The notes under the pieces were generated by a model. The model worked only from the letters and a program-made list of their open reading frames with translations, searched no databases and was not told the origin of the DNA. A program made the translations under genes and the position numbers. This document shows positions 16,455 through 27,225 of a DNA stretch of 49,359 nucleotides, piece by piece. The first letter of the stretch is position 1. Every line of letters begins with the position of its first letter. The stretch spans positions 1-49,359 of the forward strand of contig NZ_JAAIYB010000008.1 in the NCBI RefSeq assembly GCF_010894475.1, written 5' to 3'. The stretch comes from Myxococcus vastator. GTDB lineage: Bacteria; Myxococcota; Myxococcia; Myxococcales; Myxococcaceae.

Positions 16455-17317
16455 CGTTGCGCATCCGCACCATCGCGCGCATGACGGGCATCCGCGAGGC
16501 GACGCTGCGCGCCTGGGAGCGGCGCTACGGCTTCCCGCGTCCGCTGCGCAGCGAGGGCAACAACTACCGCGTCTATTCGCGCGAGGAGGTGGAGGCCGTC
16601 CGGCGCGTGGCCCGGCTCATCCAGGAGGAGGGCCTGTCGGTGAGCGAGGCCATCGCCCAGGTGAAGACGGAGCCGCCGCGTGCGCAACCCGAAGCCGAGC
16701 ACCTGCGCGAGCGCTTCTGGTCCTCCGTGGGGGCCCTGGAAGGGGACGAGGTGACGCGCGTGCTGGATGACGCGCAGACCGTCATGGACGTGGAGACCTA
16801 CTGCGACCGCTTCCTGCTGCCCCTGCTGCGGGAGATGGGCGTGCGGCTGGACGTCGCGCGGGAGCACCTGGCCTCCGCCCTCATCCGTCAGCGCCTGCGG
16901 CAGGTGTATGACGCCCTGGCCACCTCGCCTGCCGGGCCGCGCGCCCTGCTCGCTTGTCCGGCGGGGGACCACCATGAAGGCGGCCTGCTGGCGCTGGGCA
17001 TCCACCTCAAGCGCAAGGGGTGGCGGGTGACGATGCTGGGCGCGGACACCCCCGCGGAGGCGCTCCAGGGGGCCTGCGCGCAGGTGCGTCCGGACGTGGT
17101 GGCGCTGTCCTTCGTGCGCGCCCGCGCGCCGGAGGAGTTCGCGTCCGTCCTGGAAGGCGCGCTCCGGGCCTGCGCGCCCTTTCCCGCGGTCGTCGGCGGG
17201 CTGGGCGCCCGCGAGCACCTGAAGGCCATCTTCTCGCTAGGCGCGCAGTACGCGGAGTCGTCGGAAGAGCTGGTGGCCATCTGGAACCAGGTGCGCAACG
17301 CTCAGCATCGCCCGTAG
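16451..17317 (+). CDS. carA: CarA repressor, MerR-type HTH plus B12-binding domain
   Basis: The 288-residue protein has a MerR-type winged HTH (residues 1-70: TIARMTGIREATLRAWERRYG), a helical linker, and a cobalamin-binding Rossmann domain with D173-x-H175-x-x-G178. It represses the carB promoter in the dark; in M. xanthus it works without B12 and is removed by the CarS antirepressor (established). CarH-type light sensing uses W-x9-EH; here EH is present (138-139) but the Trp position is Glu128, in keeping with a B12-independent repressor. ATG 16451 overlaps the acyltransferase stop. CarS is not in the window. Confidence 0.93.
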   Translation: MTLRIRTIARMTGIREATLRAWERRYGFPRPLRSEGNNYRVYSREEVEAVRRVARLIQEEGLSVSEAIAQVKTEPPRAQPEAEHLRERFWSSVGALEGDEVTRVLDDAQTVMDVETYCDRFLLPLLREMGVRLDVAREHLASALIRQRLRQVYDALATSPAGPRALLACPAGDHHEGGLLALGIHLKRKGWRVTMLGADTPAEALQGACAQVRPDVVALSFVRARAPEEFASVLEGALRACAPFPAVVGGLGAREHLKAIFSLGAQYAESSEELVAIWNQVRNAQHRP

Positions 17318-17332
17318 TCTTGCCGTAGCGAC

Positions 17333-18232
17333 ATGGCTGAGCGCACCTACCGAATCCACATCGCCGCGGAGCTGGCAGGAGTCCGGGTGGAGCTCATCCG
17401 GGCCTGGGAGCGCCGCTACGGCGTGCTCACGCCGCGCCGCACCCCCGCGGGCTACCGCGCCTATACGGACCGGGACGTGGCGGTGCTCAAGCAGCTCAAG
17501 CGGCTCACCGACGAAGGCGTGGCCATCAGCGAGGCGGCGAAGCTGCTGCCCCAGTTGATGGAGGGCCTGGACGCGGAAGCGGCGGTGCGCGGCGCCAGCG
17601 AGGAGCCGCGGACACATGCGGAGACGTGGCGGGAGTCCGTGCTCGCCGCCGCCCAGGCGTATGACCAGCCGCGCGTGTCGGACGTGCTGGACGAGGTGCT
17701 GGCCGCGCTGCCCCCGCTCAAGGCCTTTGACGACGTGCTGGCGCCGCTGCTGAGCGTCGTGGGCGCGCAATGGGAGGCGGGCTCGCTGACCGTGGCGCAG
17801 GAGCACCTGGTGTCGCAGATGGTGCGGGCGCGGCTGGTGGGCCTGCTGCACGCGGCGCCCCAGGGGTGGCACCGGCACGGTGTCCTGGCGTGCTTCCCGG
17901 AAGAGGAGCACGAGATGGGCCTGCTGGGCGCGGCGCTGCGGCTGCGGCACCTGGGCGTGCGGGTGACGCTGCTGGGGCAGCGCGTTCCCGTGGAGGACCT
18001 GGGCCGCGCGGTGGTGGCGCTGCGGCCCGACTTCGTGGGGCTGTCCACGGTGGTCAGCCGGAGCGCGGAGGCCTTCGAGGACACCCTGACGCGTTTGACG
18101 CAGGCGCTGCCCAGCGGGCTGCCCGTCTGGGTGGGCGGCGCCGCCGCGCGCTCGCACCAGGCCGTGTGCGAGCGGTTGGCGGTGCACGTCTTCCAGGGCG
18201 AGGAGGACTGGGAGCGCATCGCGAGCGCGTGA
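17333..18232 (+). CDS. carH: CarH B12-dependent photoreceptor repressor
   Basis: The 299-residue paralogue of CarA has a MerR HTH (HIAAELAGVRVELIRAWERRYG), a helix-bundle domain with W147-x9-E157-H158 capping adenosylcobalamin, and a B12 domain with the base-off motif E191-x-H193-x-x-G196. H193 is the expected lower axial ligand. CarH tetramers bind operator repeats in the dark with AdoB12, and light cleaves the Co-C bond and releases DNA (established for the family). All key residues are present, so it should be light-responsive. It starts 15 bp after the carA stop and ends one base from the convergent gene, so no terminator fits between them. Confidence 0.93.
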   Translation: MAERTYRIHIAAELAGVRVELIRAWERRYGVLTPRRTPAGYRAYTDRDVAVLKQLKRLTDEGVAISEAAKLLPQLMEGLDAEAAVRGASEEPRTHAETWRESVLAAAQAYDQPRVSDVLDEVLAALPPLKAFDDVLAPLLSVVGAQWEAGSLTVAQEHLVSQMVRARLVGLLHAAPQGWHRHGVLACFPEEEHEMGLLGAALRLRHLGVRVTLLGQRVPVEDLGRAVVALRPDFVGLSTVVSRSAEAFEDTLTRLTQALPSGLPVWVGGAAARSHQAVCERLAVHVFQGEEDWERIASA

Positions 18233-18233
18233 G

Positions 18234-19673
18234 TCAGGGCGTGTTGAGGGCGGAGCTGTTGAAGACGCGGCTGCCGTAGTAGTGGGCGGCCTCGTCTGCG
18301 TTGTCGCAAATCTCCGCGCACTTGCCCGTGCTGTAGGGCGTGTTCGGGTCCCTGCAGTCGTTCACGATGTCGCCGTTCGCATCGTAGATGGGGGGATTGA
18401 GCGGGACGCAGGACGCGGTCAGGTGCTTCCAGCGCAGGTGGCTGAGGCACGCGGGGCCCGCGGTGTTCCAGCCCGCCTCGAAGGTCAGGTCATCCGAGCC
18501 GGAGCCCGGCGACGGCGCGGAGATGATGGCCGGCGTCAGGTCGTCCCAGGGGCGGATGCGGGTGCCGTCCTGGGTGAAGGACGTTCCCTGGCCGCAGTAG
18601 TCGGCGCGCGCCATGCGGGTGCAGGACCAGTGAGCCTCGGTGACGGGGCCGGGCGTCGCGCCGTCCCGCCACGGCTGGTAGCCCCAGCGGTAGCACTTGG
18701 CGATGACACCCGCGTCGCAGCCCAGCGTGAAGGTCCGGGGGCTCTCGCTCCGCGCTCCCGTCAGGTTGAAGACGCCCTTCACGGGCACGGCCCAGTTCGC
18801 CCCCGTGGAGCACAGGGACACGGGGGACGTGCCACCGCTGGGCGTGTAGCGTACCCGGTAGAGGAAGGTGTGCCCGCTCGGCTCCCACATGCCGGAGCCT
18901 TCGGTGTTCGGGAGCGCGTTCCCATTGATGACGTCTTGAATCTCCAGGAAGGGGCCCGTGGACGGCTGACGGAGCCGCGCGCCAATCAGCGCCTCGCCTT
19001 GGAAGATTTTGCGCGTCGTGGGGTAGGTGCTCGACCGGCTCGTCAGCTGCATCAGCCAGGCGGTGTTGGGCGTGCGCGGCCCGGCGAGCGCGGTGTAGAC
19101 GCCGCTGGCGGGACAGGTGAACTCGACGGTGGGGCAGTTGTTGAGGGAGAAGCTGCTGTTGGCGGAGGCGAGGTAGCCCGGCCCCTGGTGCTCGCACGGG
19201 GACTCGCCCGAGCAGACGCGGACCACGGGCGCACCCGTACAGCGGTTTCGAGGGGAGCCGCTGTCGCCGCCCATGAGCGTGACGACGCTTCTCGGTGAAC
19301 AGACGCCTTGCCCGTCCACGACGAAGCCGCAGCTTCGCGTCTCGTTCGCGGCGGCGCCTCCGCCGCAGGCCATCAGGCTCGGCGTGAAGCCATTCACCGC
19401 CAGGGGCATGGCGGCCACGATTTCACCGCGCGCGAGCTGAACGTCGGCGTCCCGGAACGTGCCGGCGTGCCGCACGAGCGCCCCGTCGTACATCACCGAG
19501 CGCACGGGGGTGCCGTGGAGCTGGGTGCCCTGGGAGTGGGAGTCGGGGTCCTCCGCGTCCGCCGCGAAGGACTGCTGGGCCAGGGCCGCGTCCGTCTCGT
19601 CCAGGGGTGGCGCGCAGGCAAGGAGCAGGCAGAGCGCGAAGCAGGGGCGGAGCATGCGGAGGCGGGACTTCAT
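18234..19673 (-). CDS. ADYC-domain lipoprotein, sigma-54 controlled
   Basis: The protein has 479 residues. The start at 19673 gives a lipoprotein signal (MKSRLRMLRPCFALCLLLAC, Cys at residue 20), preceded by GAGGTG; a longer in-frame ATG at 19820 would hide the signal. The mature protein is Cys-rich and contains RMARADYCGQGTSF, the signature after which the ADYC domain is named. ADYC proteins are myxobacterial surface or secreted proteins of unknown role. A sigma-54 promoter (19712-19727) and three palindromes lie upstream, shared with the operon at 26879, so the two are probably co-regulated. It is convergent with carH, with one base between the stops. Confidence 0.85.
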   Translation of the reverse strand: MKSRLRMLRPCFALCLLLACAPPLDETDAALAQQSFAADAEDPDSHSQGTQLHGTPVRSVMYDGALVRHAGTFRDADVQLARGEIVAAMPLAVNGFTPSLMACGGGAAANETRSCGFVVDGQGVCSPRSVVTLMGGDSGSPRNRCTGAPVVRVCSGESPCEHQGPGYLASANSSFSLNNCPTVEFTCPASGVYTALAGPRTPNTAWLMQLTSRSSTYPTTRKIFQGEALIGARLRQPSTGPFLEIQDVINGNALPNTEGSGMWEPSGHTFLYRVRYTPSGGTSPVSLCSTGANWAVPVKGVFNLTGARSESPRTFTLGCDAGVIAKCYRWGYQPWRDGATPGPVTEAHWSCTRMARADYCGQGTSFTQDGTRIRPWDDLTPAIISAPSPGSGSDDLTFEAGWNTAGPACLSHLRWKHLTASCVPLNPPIYDANGDIVNDCRDPNTPYSTGKCAEICDNADEAAHYYGSRVFNSSALNTP

Positions 19674-19711
19674 GTGAGGCACCTCGGTCGTTGTGGGGTG
19701 GCCGCCGTCAG

Positions 19712-19727
19712 AGCATTCGCCATGCCA
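19712..19727 (-). promoter_or_regulatory. Sigma-54 promoter for the ADYC lipoprotein
   Basis: Read on the minus strand, the element is TGGCATGGCGAATGCT. The -24 GG and -12 GC are separated by exactly 10 bases, and it fits TGGCAYGNNNNTTGCW except A for the first T of TTGC. The predicted start point is near 19701, about 28 bases before the ATG at 19673. Palindromes centred at 19769, 19822 and 19843 would be about -68, -121 and -142, the right range for enhancer binding. Confidence 0.7.
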
Positions 19728-19762
19728 TCCCGCCAGGGCGCGACCGGACGCCCGGTGACCCT

Positions 19763-19849
19763 GGCAGGACTTGCAGGCAGCCCTGTCCTGGCATGTGTCG
19801 CGAGCAGGAATGGACGGCAAGGATTGCCAGGGGGCTGGCAGGGATTGCC
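19763..19849. promoter_or_regulatory. Three GGCAA-N3-TTGCC palindromes, putative activator sites
   Basis: Three copies of one 13-bp palindrome are present: GGCAGGACTTGCA (19763-19775), GGCAAGGATTGCC (19816-19828) and GGCAGGGATTGCC (19837-19849). The last two are 21 bp apart, two helical turns. The same palindrome occurs three times before the gene at 26367-26879. They resemble a -24/-12 element at a glance, but GG and GC are only 8 apart, so they are not promoters. The best reading is binding sites for a sigma-54 activator, probably the one at 23750-25585. Confidence 0.6.
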
Positions 19850-19865
19850 GGCAGGGGACGCCCGT

Positions 19866-22800
19866 TCAGGGACGCGGCGTGGCGCAGACGCGAAAGCCGA
19901 TGAGGGCCTCCCGCTGCGTCCGCTCCACCCGCTCCCGGTTGGCGGTGTGGGCGGTCAGGTCGCTCTGGTACCAGCTGCCGCCCTGGGCGGACGGCTTCTC
20001 CGGGTCCACGTCGGAGCGCGTCCACTCCCACACGTTGCCCACCAGGTCGTCCACGCCGAAGGGGCTCCGCGAGCGCGGGTGGCTGCCCACCTCGTCGGGG
20101 CCGAAGCCCCAGGGCTCCCGGCCATAGGTGGCGTCATGGTTGGCGTCGTCCGGCGCCAGCCAGTCGCCCGCGGGGTAGCGGCGTCCGTCCGCGCCCCGCG
20201 CGGCCCGTTCCCACTCCCGCTCCGTGCACATGCGCGCGCCCGGCACCTGGCCGGTGCGGTCCAGCCACGCCACGTAGGCCAGGGCATCGTCGAAGGAGAC
20301 GGCGGACACGGGGAAGCGCAGCCAGTCCTGCTCCTGCCGGCGGTCCCGCTTGCCGTAGCGCAGTCGCTCGCCGTCCCTCACGCTGTAGCTGGCGGACGCG
20401 GGGCGCAGGGTGAGCCGCCAGCGGCCATCCGGCTCGTGGGCCAGGTCCACCACGGTGAGGCGGCGGCGCGAGCCCGGCATCCGCGCGGCGCGCTCCTCGG
20501 GTGGCAGCGTCTCCAGGAAGGCGATGTACTGCGCGAACGTCACCTCGTGCCGCGCGATGAGGTACGCGTCCGTCTCCACGCGATGCAGCGGCGGCGCGAA
20601 GAAGAAGGCCCGCCGCAGGTACTCACTCTCTGACGCGCCCTGGAGGAAGCGTCCGGCGGGGATGTGCACGAAGCCCTCGGGGACCGCCTCCGCGGCTGGA
20701 AGGGGGACCTCCAGCGCCAGCCGCTCGCCGGATGCGAGCAGCACGGGGACACGCACCGGGAACCGGCCCGGCGCTTCCAGCACCAGCAGGTGGGAGCCCG
20801 CGGGCAGTGCCACCTCACGCAGGGGCGTCTGTCCCAATTCGCGTCCCGGGACGGGGGCTCCCTCTGGCGTGGGCTCCAGCAGCCGCACGCGAGCGCCCGC
20901 CGGCTCGCTGGTGAGCGTCAGTTGTGCGGGTGCCGTCAGCCCCCGGCGCAGCTCGCCCAGGGGGTCATGGGCCCCGAGCCGCGCGAGCCACTGCGCGCGC
21001 TGCTCGGGTTGTCGCTCCTGTTCGGCGAGCTCCACGCGCGTCACCAACACGTTGGCCATGAGCGGGCTCACCCGAGGGTCTCCGGGCGCCAGCCCCCAGG
21101 CGGCCTCCAGCTCCGACATGGCGCGCAGCGCGGTCTCTTCCACCGCCTGTCGGGCCTGCTGGGCGCGGGTCCACACGGCTTCGGCCGCGTCACGGTTCCG
21201 TGGGCCCGGCGTGTCGAACAGGGTGAAGGCCTCGGCGCTCAGTTGGTCCAGCTCGGCGCGGCGCTTGTCCAGCGCGGCCTGCTGCGCCTGGGCCTCGTCC
21301 AGGTGGCGGTTGATGCGGGCGTCCAGTTGCGCCCGGGCCTGCACGCGGGTGACGCCCACCACGCCTCCCAGCACCAGGGGCACCAGGGCCACGGCCAGCC
21401 AGCGCGTCACCCGGCGACGGCGCGCGGCCCTGCGTGCGCGGGAGAGGAAGTCGCGCTCCCGCGGCTTCTCGACGTGGGAGAGGCCCGCGGCGCGGCTCTC
21501 GGTGAGCTGCCGCTCGCCGTAGAGCAGCTCGGGCGGGTGGCCCAGCCGCTCCCACTCCGCGGCGGCGCGCTCCAGGCGCATGCGCGCGGCCCGGCGCTGC
21601 TCGTCCTGTCCCAACCACCCGCGCAGGGTGTCCCAGCCGGTGACGAGGCTCTCGTGGGCCAGCGTGTACACGCCGTCTCCGTCCTCCGCCTCGCCCGCGG
21701 TGAGCAGCCGGCCGCGCACCAGTCCGTCCAGCACCGCGCGTCCGGCGTCGTCGTCGGGGCCGCGCAGCAGCTCCTCCTGGGTGCGGCGAAGGCGCGTGCC
21801 CTCGGGCGTCACCAGCTCCAGGAGCATCGCCCGGGCGCGAGGCCGCTGCTCGGGCCGGAGACGGGCGACCACCGCGTCCGCGTGACGGGCCAGCGCGCCT
21901 TCCACGCCGCCCAGGGCCTCCAGCGCGGCGGCGGGGATGCGCTGGCGCTGGGTGTCCCGTGCCTCCCAGAGCGCCTCCAGCGCGAACTGGAGCAGGGGCA
22001 GGCCTCCCTCCGCGCGGGCCGCGGAGGCGACCAGGGCGTCCACCATGGCGGGGCTTTCGAAGCGCATGCCCAGCACGCGGACGGGGCCCTCCACGGCTTC
22101 GCGAAGTCCGTGCTCGGAGAGGGCGCGCAGCAGGTGGAGCGCGCGCGGCACTTCATCCCCCAGGCCTGGGAGGGCCACCAGCCGCGTGAGGCAGTCGCTG
22201 CGCGCGGTGGCGAGGAGGCGGACGCGGGGCGCGCGGCGCAGCACCAGGGCCAGCTCCTCGGCGAGCCGGGCCGCCTGCGTGGGCTCCGAGAAGGTGACGA
22301 GCTCCTCGAGCTGGTCGATGAAGAGGAGCAGGGGCGGGGCGTTCGTGGGACGGCGACGCAGGGCCCGGGCCAGGACGCCAGGCTCCTCGGTGGCGAGGCG
22401 TGAGCGCAGGGCCTCCGCGCGCTCCCCGGCCGCGGGGGCCAGCAGCTCCACCCAGGTCTCCAGCGGACGGCGCCCGGGGGTCCCGGAGAGGACCGCCCAC
22501 GCGGGGTCGCCCTCCTCGAGGCCGCTCTGACTGACCGCGGGGAGGATGCCCGCCCGGCACAGCGAGGACTTGCCCACGCCGGAGTCGCCCGCCAGCAGGA
22601 CGAAGGTGTCGCCGCGCAGCCTGTCCAGGACCTCTCGCAGCTCGGGCTCGCGGCCGAAGAAGACGCTCCGGTGCGCGGCATCGAAGGCGCGCAGTCCCAG
22701 GTAGGGATTGCCGGCGGGGAGGGCACTGGCGCGCGTGGGCGTGCTCAGCGCTTCGAGTGCTTCTCGAAGTGCATCACCGGACTCGTAGCGGCGGGCAGGG

Positions 22801-23749
22801 TCCGCGTCGAGGCAGCGGTCCACGATGGCGGCGAAGGCTGGTGACAGTCCCGGCGCGTGCCCGGCGAGGGGCGCGGGGGGACGCGCCTGTATCGCGGCAC
22901 CGAGCTGCTCCAGCGGTACGCCCTCATGGGGCGCGCGGCCCGCGCACAGCTCGTAGAGGAGCACGCCCAGCGAATAGACGTCGCTGGCCCGGCTGGCGGG
23001 CTCACCGCGCCACAGCTCGGGCGCGAGATAGAGCGGCGTGCCTGGAACGAAGTCCTGGCGGGCCTCGTCGGAGCCTGACCTCGGGAAGTCGCTTGCCCCG
23101 GTGTCGGCGCGCGGGCCGGTATCTCGCCCCTGCATGACGGGGAGCGGCTGGGTGTCCACGGGCCGGGGTCCAGGCAGTGGCCGGGTGTCGGTGGGGCCTG
23201 GCCTTGATGAAGACGGAGCGTCCGCGCCCGCCACCAGGGCGGGGCGCTCCACCTCCGCGAGCGCGGCCTCCGCGAGTCCGAAGTCGAGCAGCTTCACCTC
23301 GCCGTCCTCGGACAGGATGGCGTTGGCGGGCTTGATGTCCCGGTGGAGGATGCCGCGCCGGTGCGCCGCGGCCAGTCCTCGCGCGAGCCCAAGGCCCAAC
23401 GTGAGCGCCAGCCGTGCATCCACCGGCCGCTGCAGCCGGTCCAGCGGCGTTCCCTGGATGAGCTCGGACACCAGGTAGGGCTGGCCACGCACCTCGCCGA
23501 CGCGGTGGATGGCCACCACGTTGGGGTGCTGGAGCCGGGCGATGGCGCGAGCCTCCTGGAAGAAGCGCGCGCGCGCCGCCGCGTCCGGCAGCCGGCCCTG
23601 CGCCGTGGCGATGAACTTCACCGCCACCCGCCGGTCCAGCAGCGTGTCCTGCGCCAGGAACACCTGGCCCATGGCGCCGTGCCCCAGGGGGCGCAGCAGC
23701 CGGTACTCCTCGAACTCCGCGGGGGGATTCAATCGCCCGGAGGAGGGTT

Positions 23750-23753
<4 letters not shown>
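19866..23753 (-). CDS. Ser/Thr kinase-nSTAND ATPase-PEGA-FGE sulfatase-domain fusion
   Basis: This 1295-residue protein has five modules. A Ser/Thr kinase (residues 17-330) shows GHGAMGQV, K46, HRDIKPAN (D139), DFG (157-159) and APE (244-246). Between DFG and APE lies a Pro/Thr-rich insert of ~75 residues with TDTRPLP and VDTQPLP. An nSTAND-like ATPase (350-700) has Walker A GDSGVGKSS (389-397) and Walker B LLLFIDQ. A membrane helix spans 784-803, a PEGA domain ~945-1018, and an FGE-sulfatase/SUMF1-like domain 1025-1292 ends GFRVCATPRP. The kinase and ATPase should be cytoplasmic and the C-terminus periplasmic. The start overlaps the activator stop by 4 bp, so it probably phosphorylates or controls that activator. 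Confidence 0.9.
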
Positions 23754-25585
<1,832 letters not shown>

Positions 25586-25680
25586 GTCGAAGCGGAGAAT
25601 GCTGTCACGCCCACACTGGACCGGGCAACCGGGGGCGCGTCCAGACGTGCGCCGGCCCGGGCTCCACACGCCTGGGCGGC

Positions 25681-26361
25681 TCATGGTCGCAGCGTCATGG
25701 GAAGCGCCTCACCCGCGCGCGACAGGTAGATGCGCGAGGCCCGCCGGCCGCCGTCGTCCGCGGGCCGCATCACCGCCTGCCCCTGGAGGCCATTCACCCT
25801 CATCAGCGATGACAGCAATTCCGCGCGTGCCTCGGCCGCGTCATGCTCCACCTCCAGCACACACATCCGGGTGCGGCAGTCCACGCGCGTCAGCCGTGAG
25901 CCCGCGAAGTCCGCGCCGCTGAACGCACGGGTGACGAGCGTCTCCGTCTGTCCCGCCCAGTCCCTGTCACGCGGCTCGGTATGGGCGGCGGCCTGCAGCT
26001 CGGCTTCCAGCTCCTGCCGCCGCTCCTCGCGAGCAACCTCCAGCGTGGCCAGGGTTTGCGCGGTGGGCGCCGCCGCCTGGGGTTCGGGCGCTGCCTCCTC
26101 CCCGGGCCCGGGCAGCGGCGCGGGGCGCCCCACGGACTCCACGCGTTGCATCAGGTGCCCTTGTCCCCGGCGCAGCGCCTCCAGCTCCGCGCGCAGCGCC
26201 CGCACCTCCGACGTCAGGTCCGCTGGGGACCCGGGCCGGGCCTCGGCGGCTTCCTCGCGCGCCGGTGTGGCTTCGGGCGTGGCCCCCCACATGCTCCACC
26301 CACCGGCGGCGGCGACCGCGGCCGTGGCCAGACCCAGGATTCCCCAACGAACCTGTCGCAT
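25681..26361 (-). CDS. Membrane-anchored coiled-coil protein, hypothetical
   Basis: The 226-residue protein starts at MRQVRWGILGLATAAVAAAGGW, a signal-anchor helix; this picks 26361 over an upstream in-frame start at 26541 inside the preceding gene. Residues ~48-80 (LTSEVRALRAELEALRRGQGHLMQRVESV) form a coiled coil. A Pro/Ala/Glu-rich linker and second helix follow, then a C-terminal domain with VDCRTRMCVLEVEH, a C-x4-C pair I have no family name for. The C-terminal part is probably periplasmic. It lies 5 bp after the secreted-protein gene and runs into the activator gene. It could bridge the envelope and the kinase, but this is inference. Confidence 0.8.
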   Translation of the reverse strand: MRQVRWGILGLATAAVAAAGGWSMWGATPEATPAREEAAEARPGSPADLTSEVRALRAELEALRRGQGHLMQRVESVGRPAPLPGPGEEAAPEPQAAAPTAQTLATLEVAREERRQELEAELQAAAHTEPRDRDWAGQTETLVTRAFSGADFAGSRLTRVDCRTRMCVLEVEHDAAEARAELLSSLMRVNGLQGQAVMRPADDGGRRASRIYLSRAGEALPMTLRP

Positions 26362-26366
26362 GGTGG

Positions 26367-26879
26367 CTACTCCGTGACGACGAAGCTGGCGAGGACGGAC
26401 GAGTACGTGCTGGAGCCGCTGGTGTACTGCCCCGGCAGCACGCAGCGCAGGCTCACGTAGCCGTTGAGGCTCGCGAACACCGACGGCAGGCTGATGGAGA
26501 AGGTGTTGTGGCTGGAGGTGTTCGCACCCCAGTTGGAGCACGCCGCGGACGAGGCGAGGGCGGTGCCGTCCTTCTCGGCCACCGTCGCGGTGCAGCAGAC
26601 GTTCTCCGTCAGGTGCGGGTCCAGCGCGGTGACGCTGACGGACAGCGATTCCGTGAAGGAGGGGATGGAGACGTTGCGCTGAATCGGGCAGACGACCTCG
26701 ATGGTGTTCGAAGTCGAGTTGAGGAGGCGACCACTGCGGAAGATGGTCGGGTTCGCGAAGCCAGAGACAGACGTACAGAGCGAACCCGAGTAGGTCGCGG
26801 TCCCCGCGAGGGCGGGCAGGGCGCTGAGCATCGCGAGCGCGGCAACGGACTTCGACACGAACGAAAGCGACTTCTTCAT
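26367..26879 (-). CDS. Small secreted Cys-containing protein, sigma-54 controlled
   Basis: The 170-residue protein starts MKKSLSFVSKSVAALAMLSALPALAG, a textbook Sec signal peptide with ALA cleavage, which fixes the start at 26879 (an in-frame ATG at 27071 would bury the signal). The mature part is rich in Ser/Thr and beta-like, with six Cys (one of them a CC pair) that may form disulfides. I recognise no domain. It is the first gene of the operon that continues with the anchored protein, activator and kinase. A near-consensus sigma-54 promoter and three palindromes lie upstream. It is probably exported to the periplasm or beyond, as a possible signal or sensor-ligand protein. Confidence 0.82.
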   Translation of the reverse strand: MKKSLSFVSKSVAALAMLSALPALAGTATYSGSLCTSVSGFANPTIFRSGRLLNSTSNTIEVVCPIQRNVSIPSFTESLSVSVTALDPHLTENVCCTATVAEKDGTALASSAACSNWGANTSSHNTFSISLPSVFASLNGYVSLRCVLPGQYTSGSSTYSSVLASFVVTE

Positions 26880-26955
26880 GGTGCTCTTCCTGGCTTCACA
26901 CCCTCGTCGCGGCGCCGCGTCATGCGGGCCGGCGGAGCGTGGCGAGGAGGGGCAG

Positions 26956-26971
26956 AGCAACCCGGATGCCA
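26956..26971 (-). promoter_or_regulatory. Sigma-54 promoter of the kinase/activator operon
   Basis: Read on the minus strand, the element is TGGCATCCGGGTTGCT, matching TGGCAYNNNNNTTGCW with the invariant GG and GC exactly 10 bases apart. The predicted start point is near 26945, giving a leader of about 66 bases before ATG 26879. It sits in the 346-bp gap 26880-27225 between the divergent operon and permease gene. Confidence 0.8.
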
Positions 26972-27013
26972 GCCTTTGCACCGCGTCCGTGCCAGGGAGT
27001 CCATGGCAGGTGA

Positions 27014-27079
27014 GGCAGATGTTGCCGCGCCCGCGCCATTCCGGTGCGGCAAGGCTTGCCAGCCCCGGCAAGACTTGCC
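27014..27079. promoter_or_regulatory. Three GGCAA-N3-TTGCC palindromes, putative activator sites
   Basis: Three copies of the same 13-bp palindrome as at 19763-19849: GGCAGATGTTGCC (27014-27026, one arm mismatch), GGCAAGGCTTGCC (27048-27060, perfect arms) and GGCAAGACTTGCC (27067-27079, perfect arms). Relative to the sigma-54 start point predicted at ~26945 their centres are at about -75, -109 and -128. They could equally be read from the divergent APC permease gene at 27226. The rest of the 26880-27225 gap shows nothing else I can name. Confidence 0.62.
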
Positions 27080-27225
27080 GTTCCTACGGCGTGGTGGTGG
27101 GGGCCCTGCGCTGGAGCGCGCAAGCGGCCTGGATATCGGGCCGGAACGCTCGGCATCCGCAACCATGACGAAGGGGCCCGCCCGGTGCATTGGTGCCCGG
27201 CGCTCAACTGTAGTGAAGTACCTCC

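Noticed and set aside
19816-19849. TGGCA...TTGC-like pairs read as sigma-54 promoters
   Set aside because: GG and GC are 8 apart, not 10; they fit a palindrome better.
19816-19849. Tandem hairpins as a terminator for the kinase operon
   Set aside because: Stems are only 4-5 bp with 3-base loops and no T-run; the same motif upstream of 26879 cannot be a terminator for that operon.
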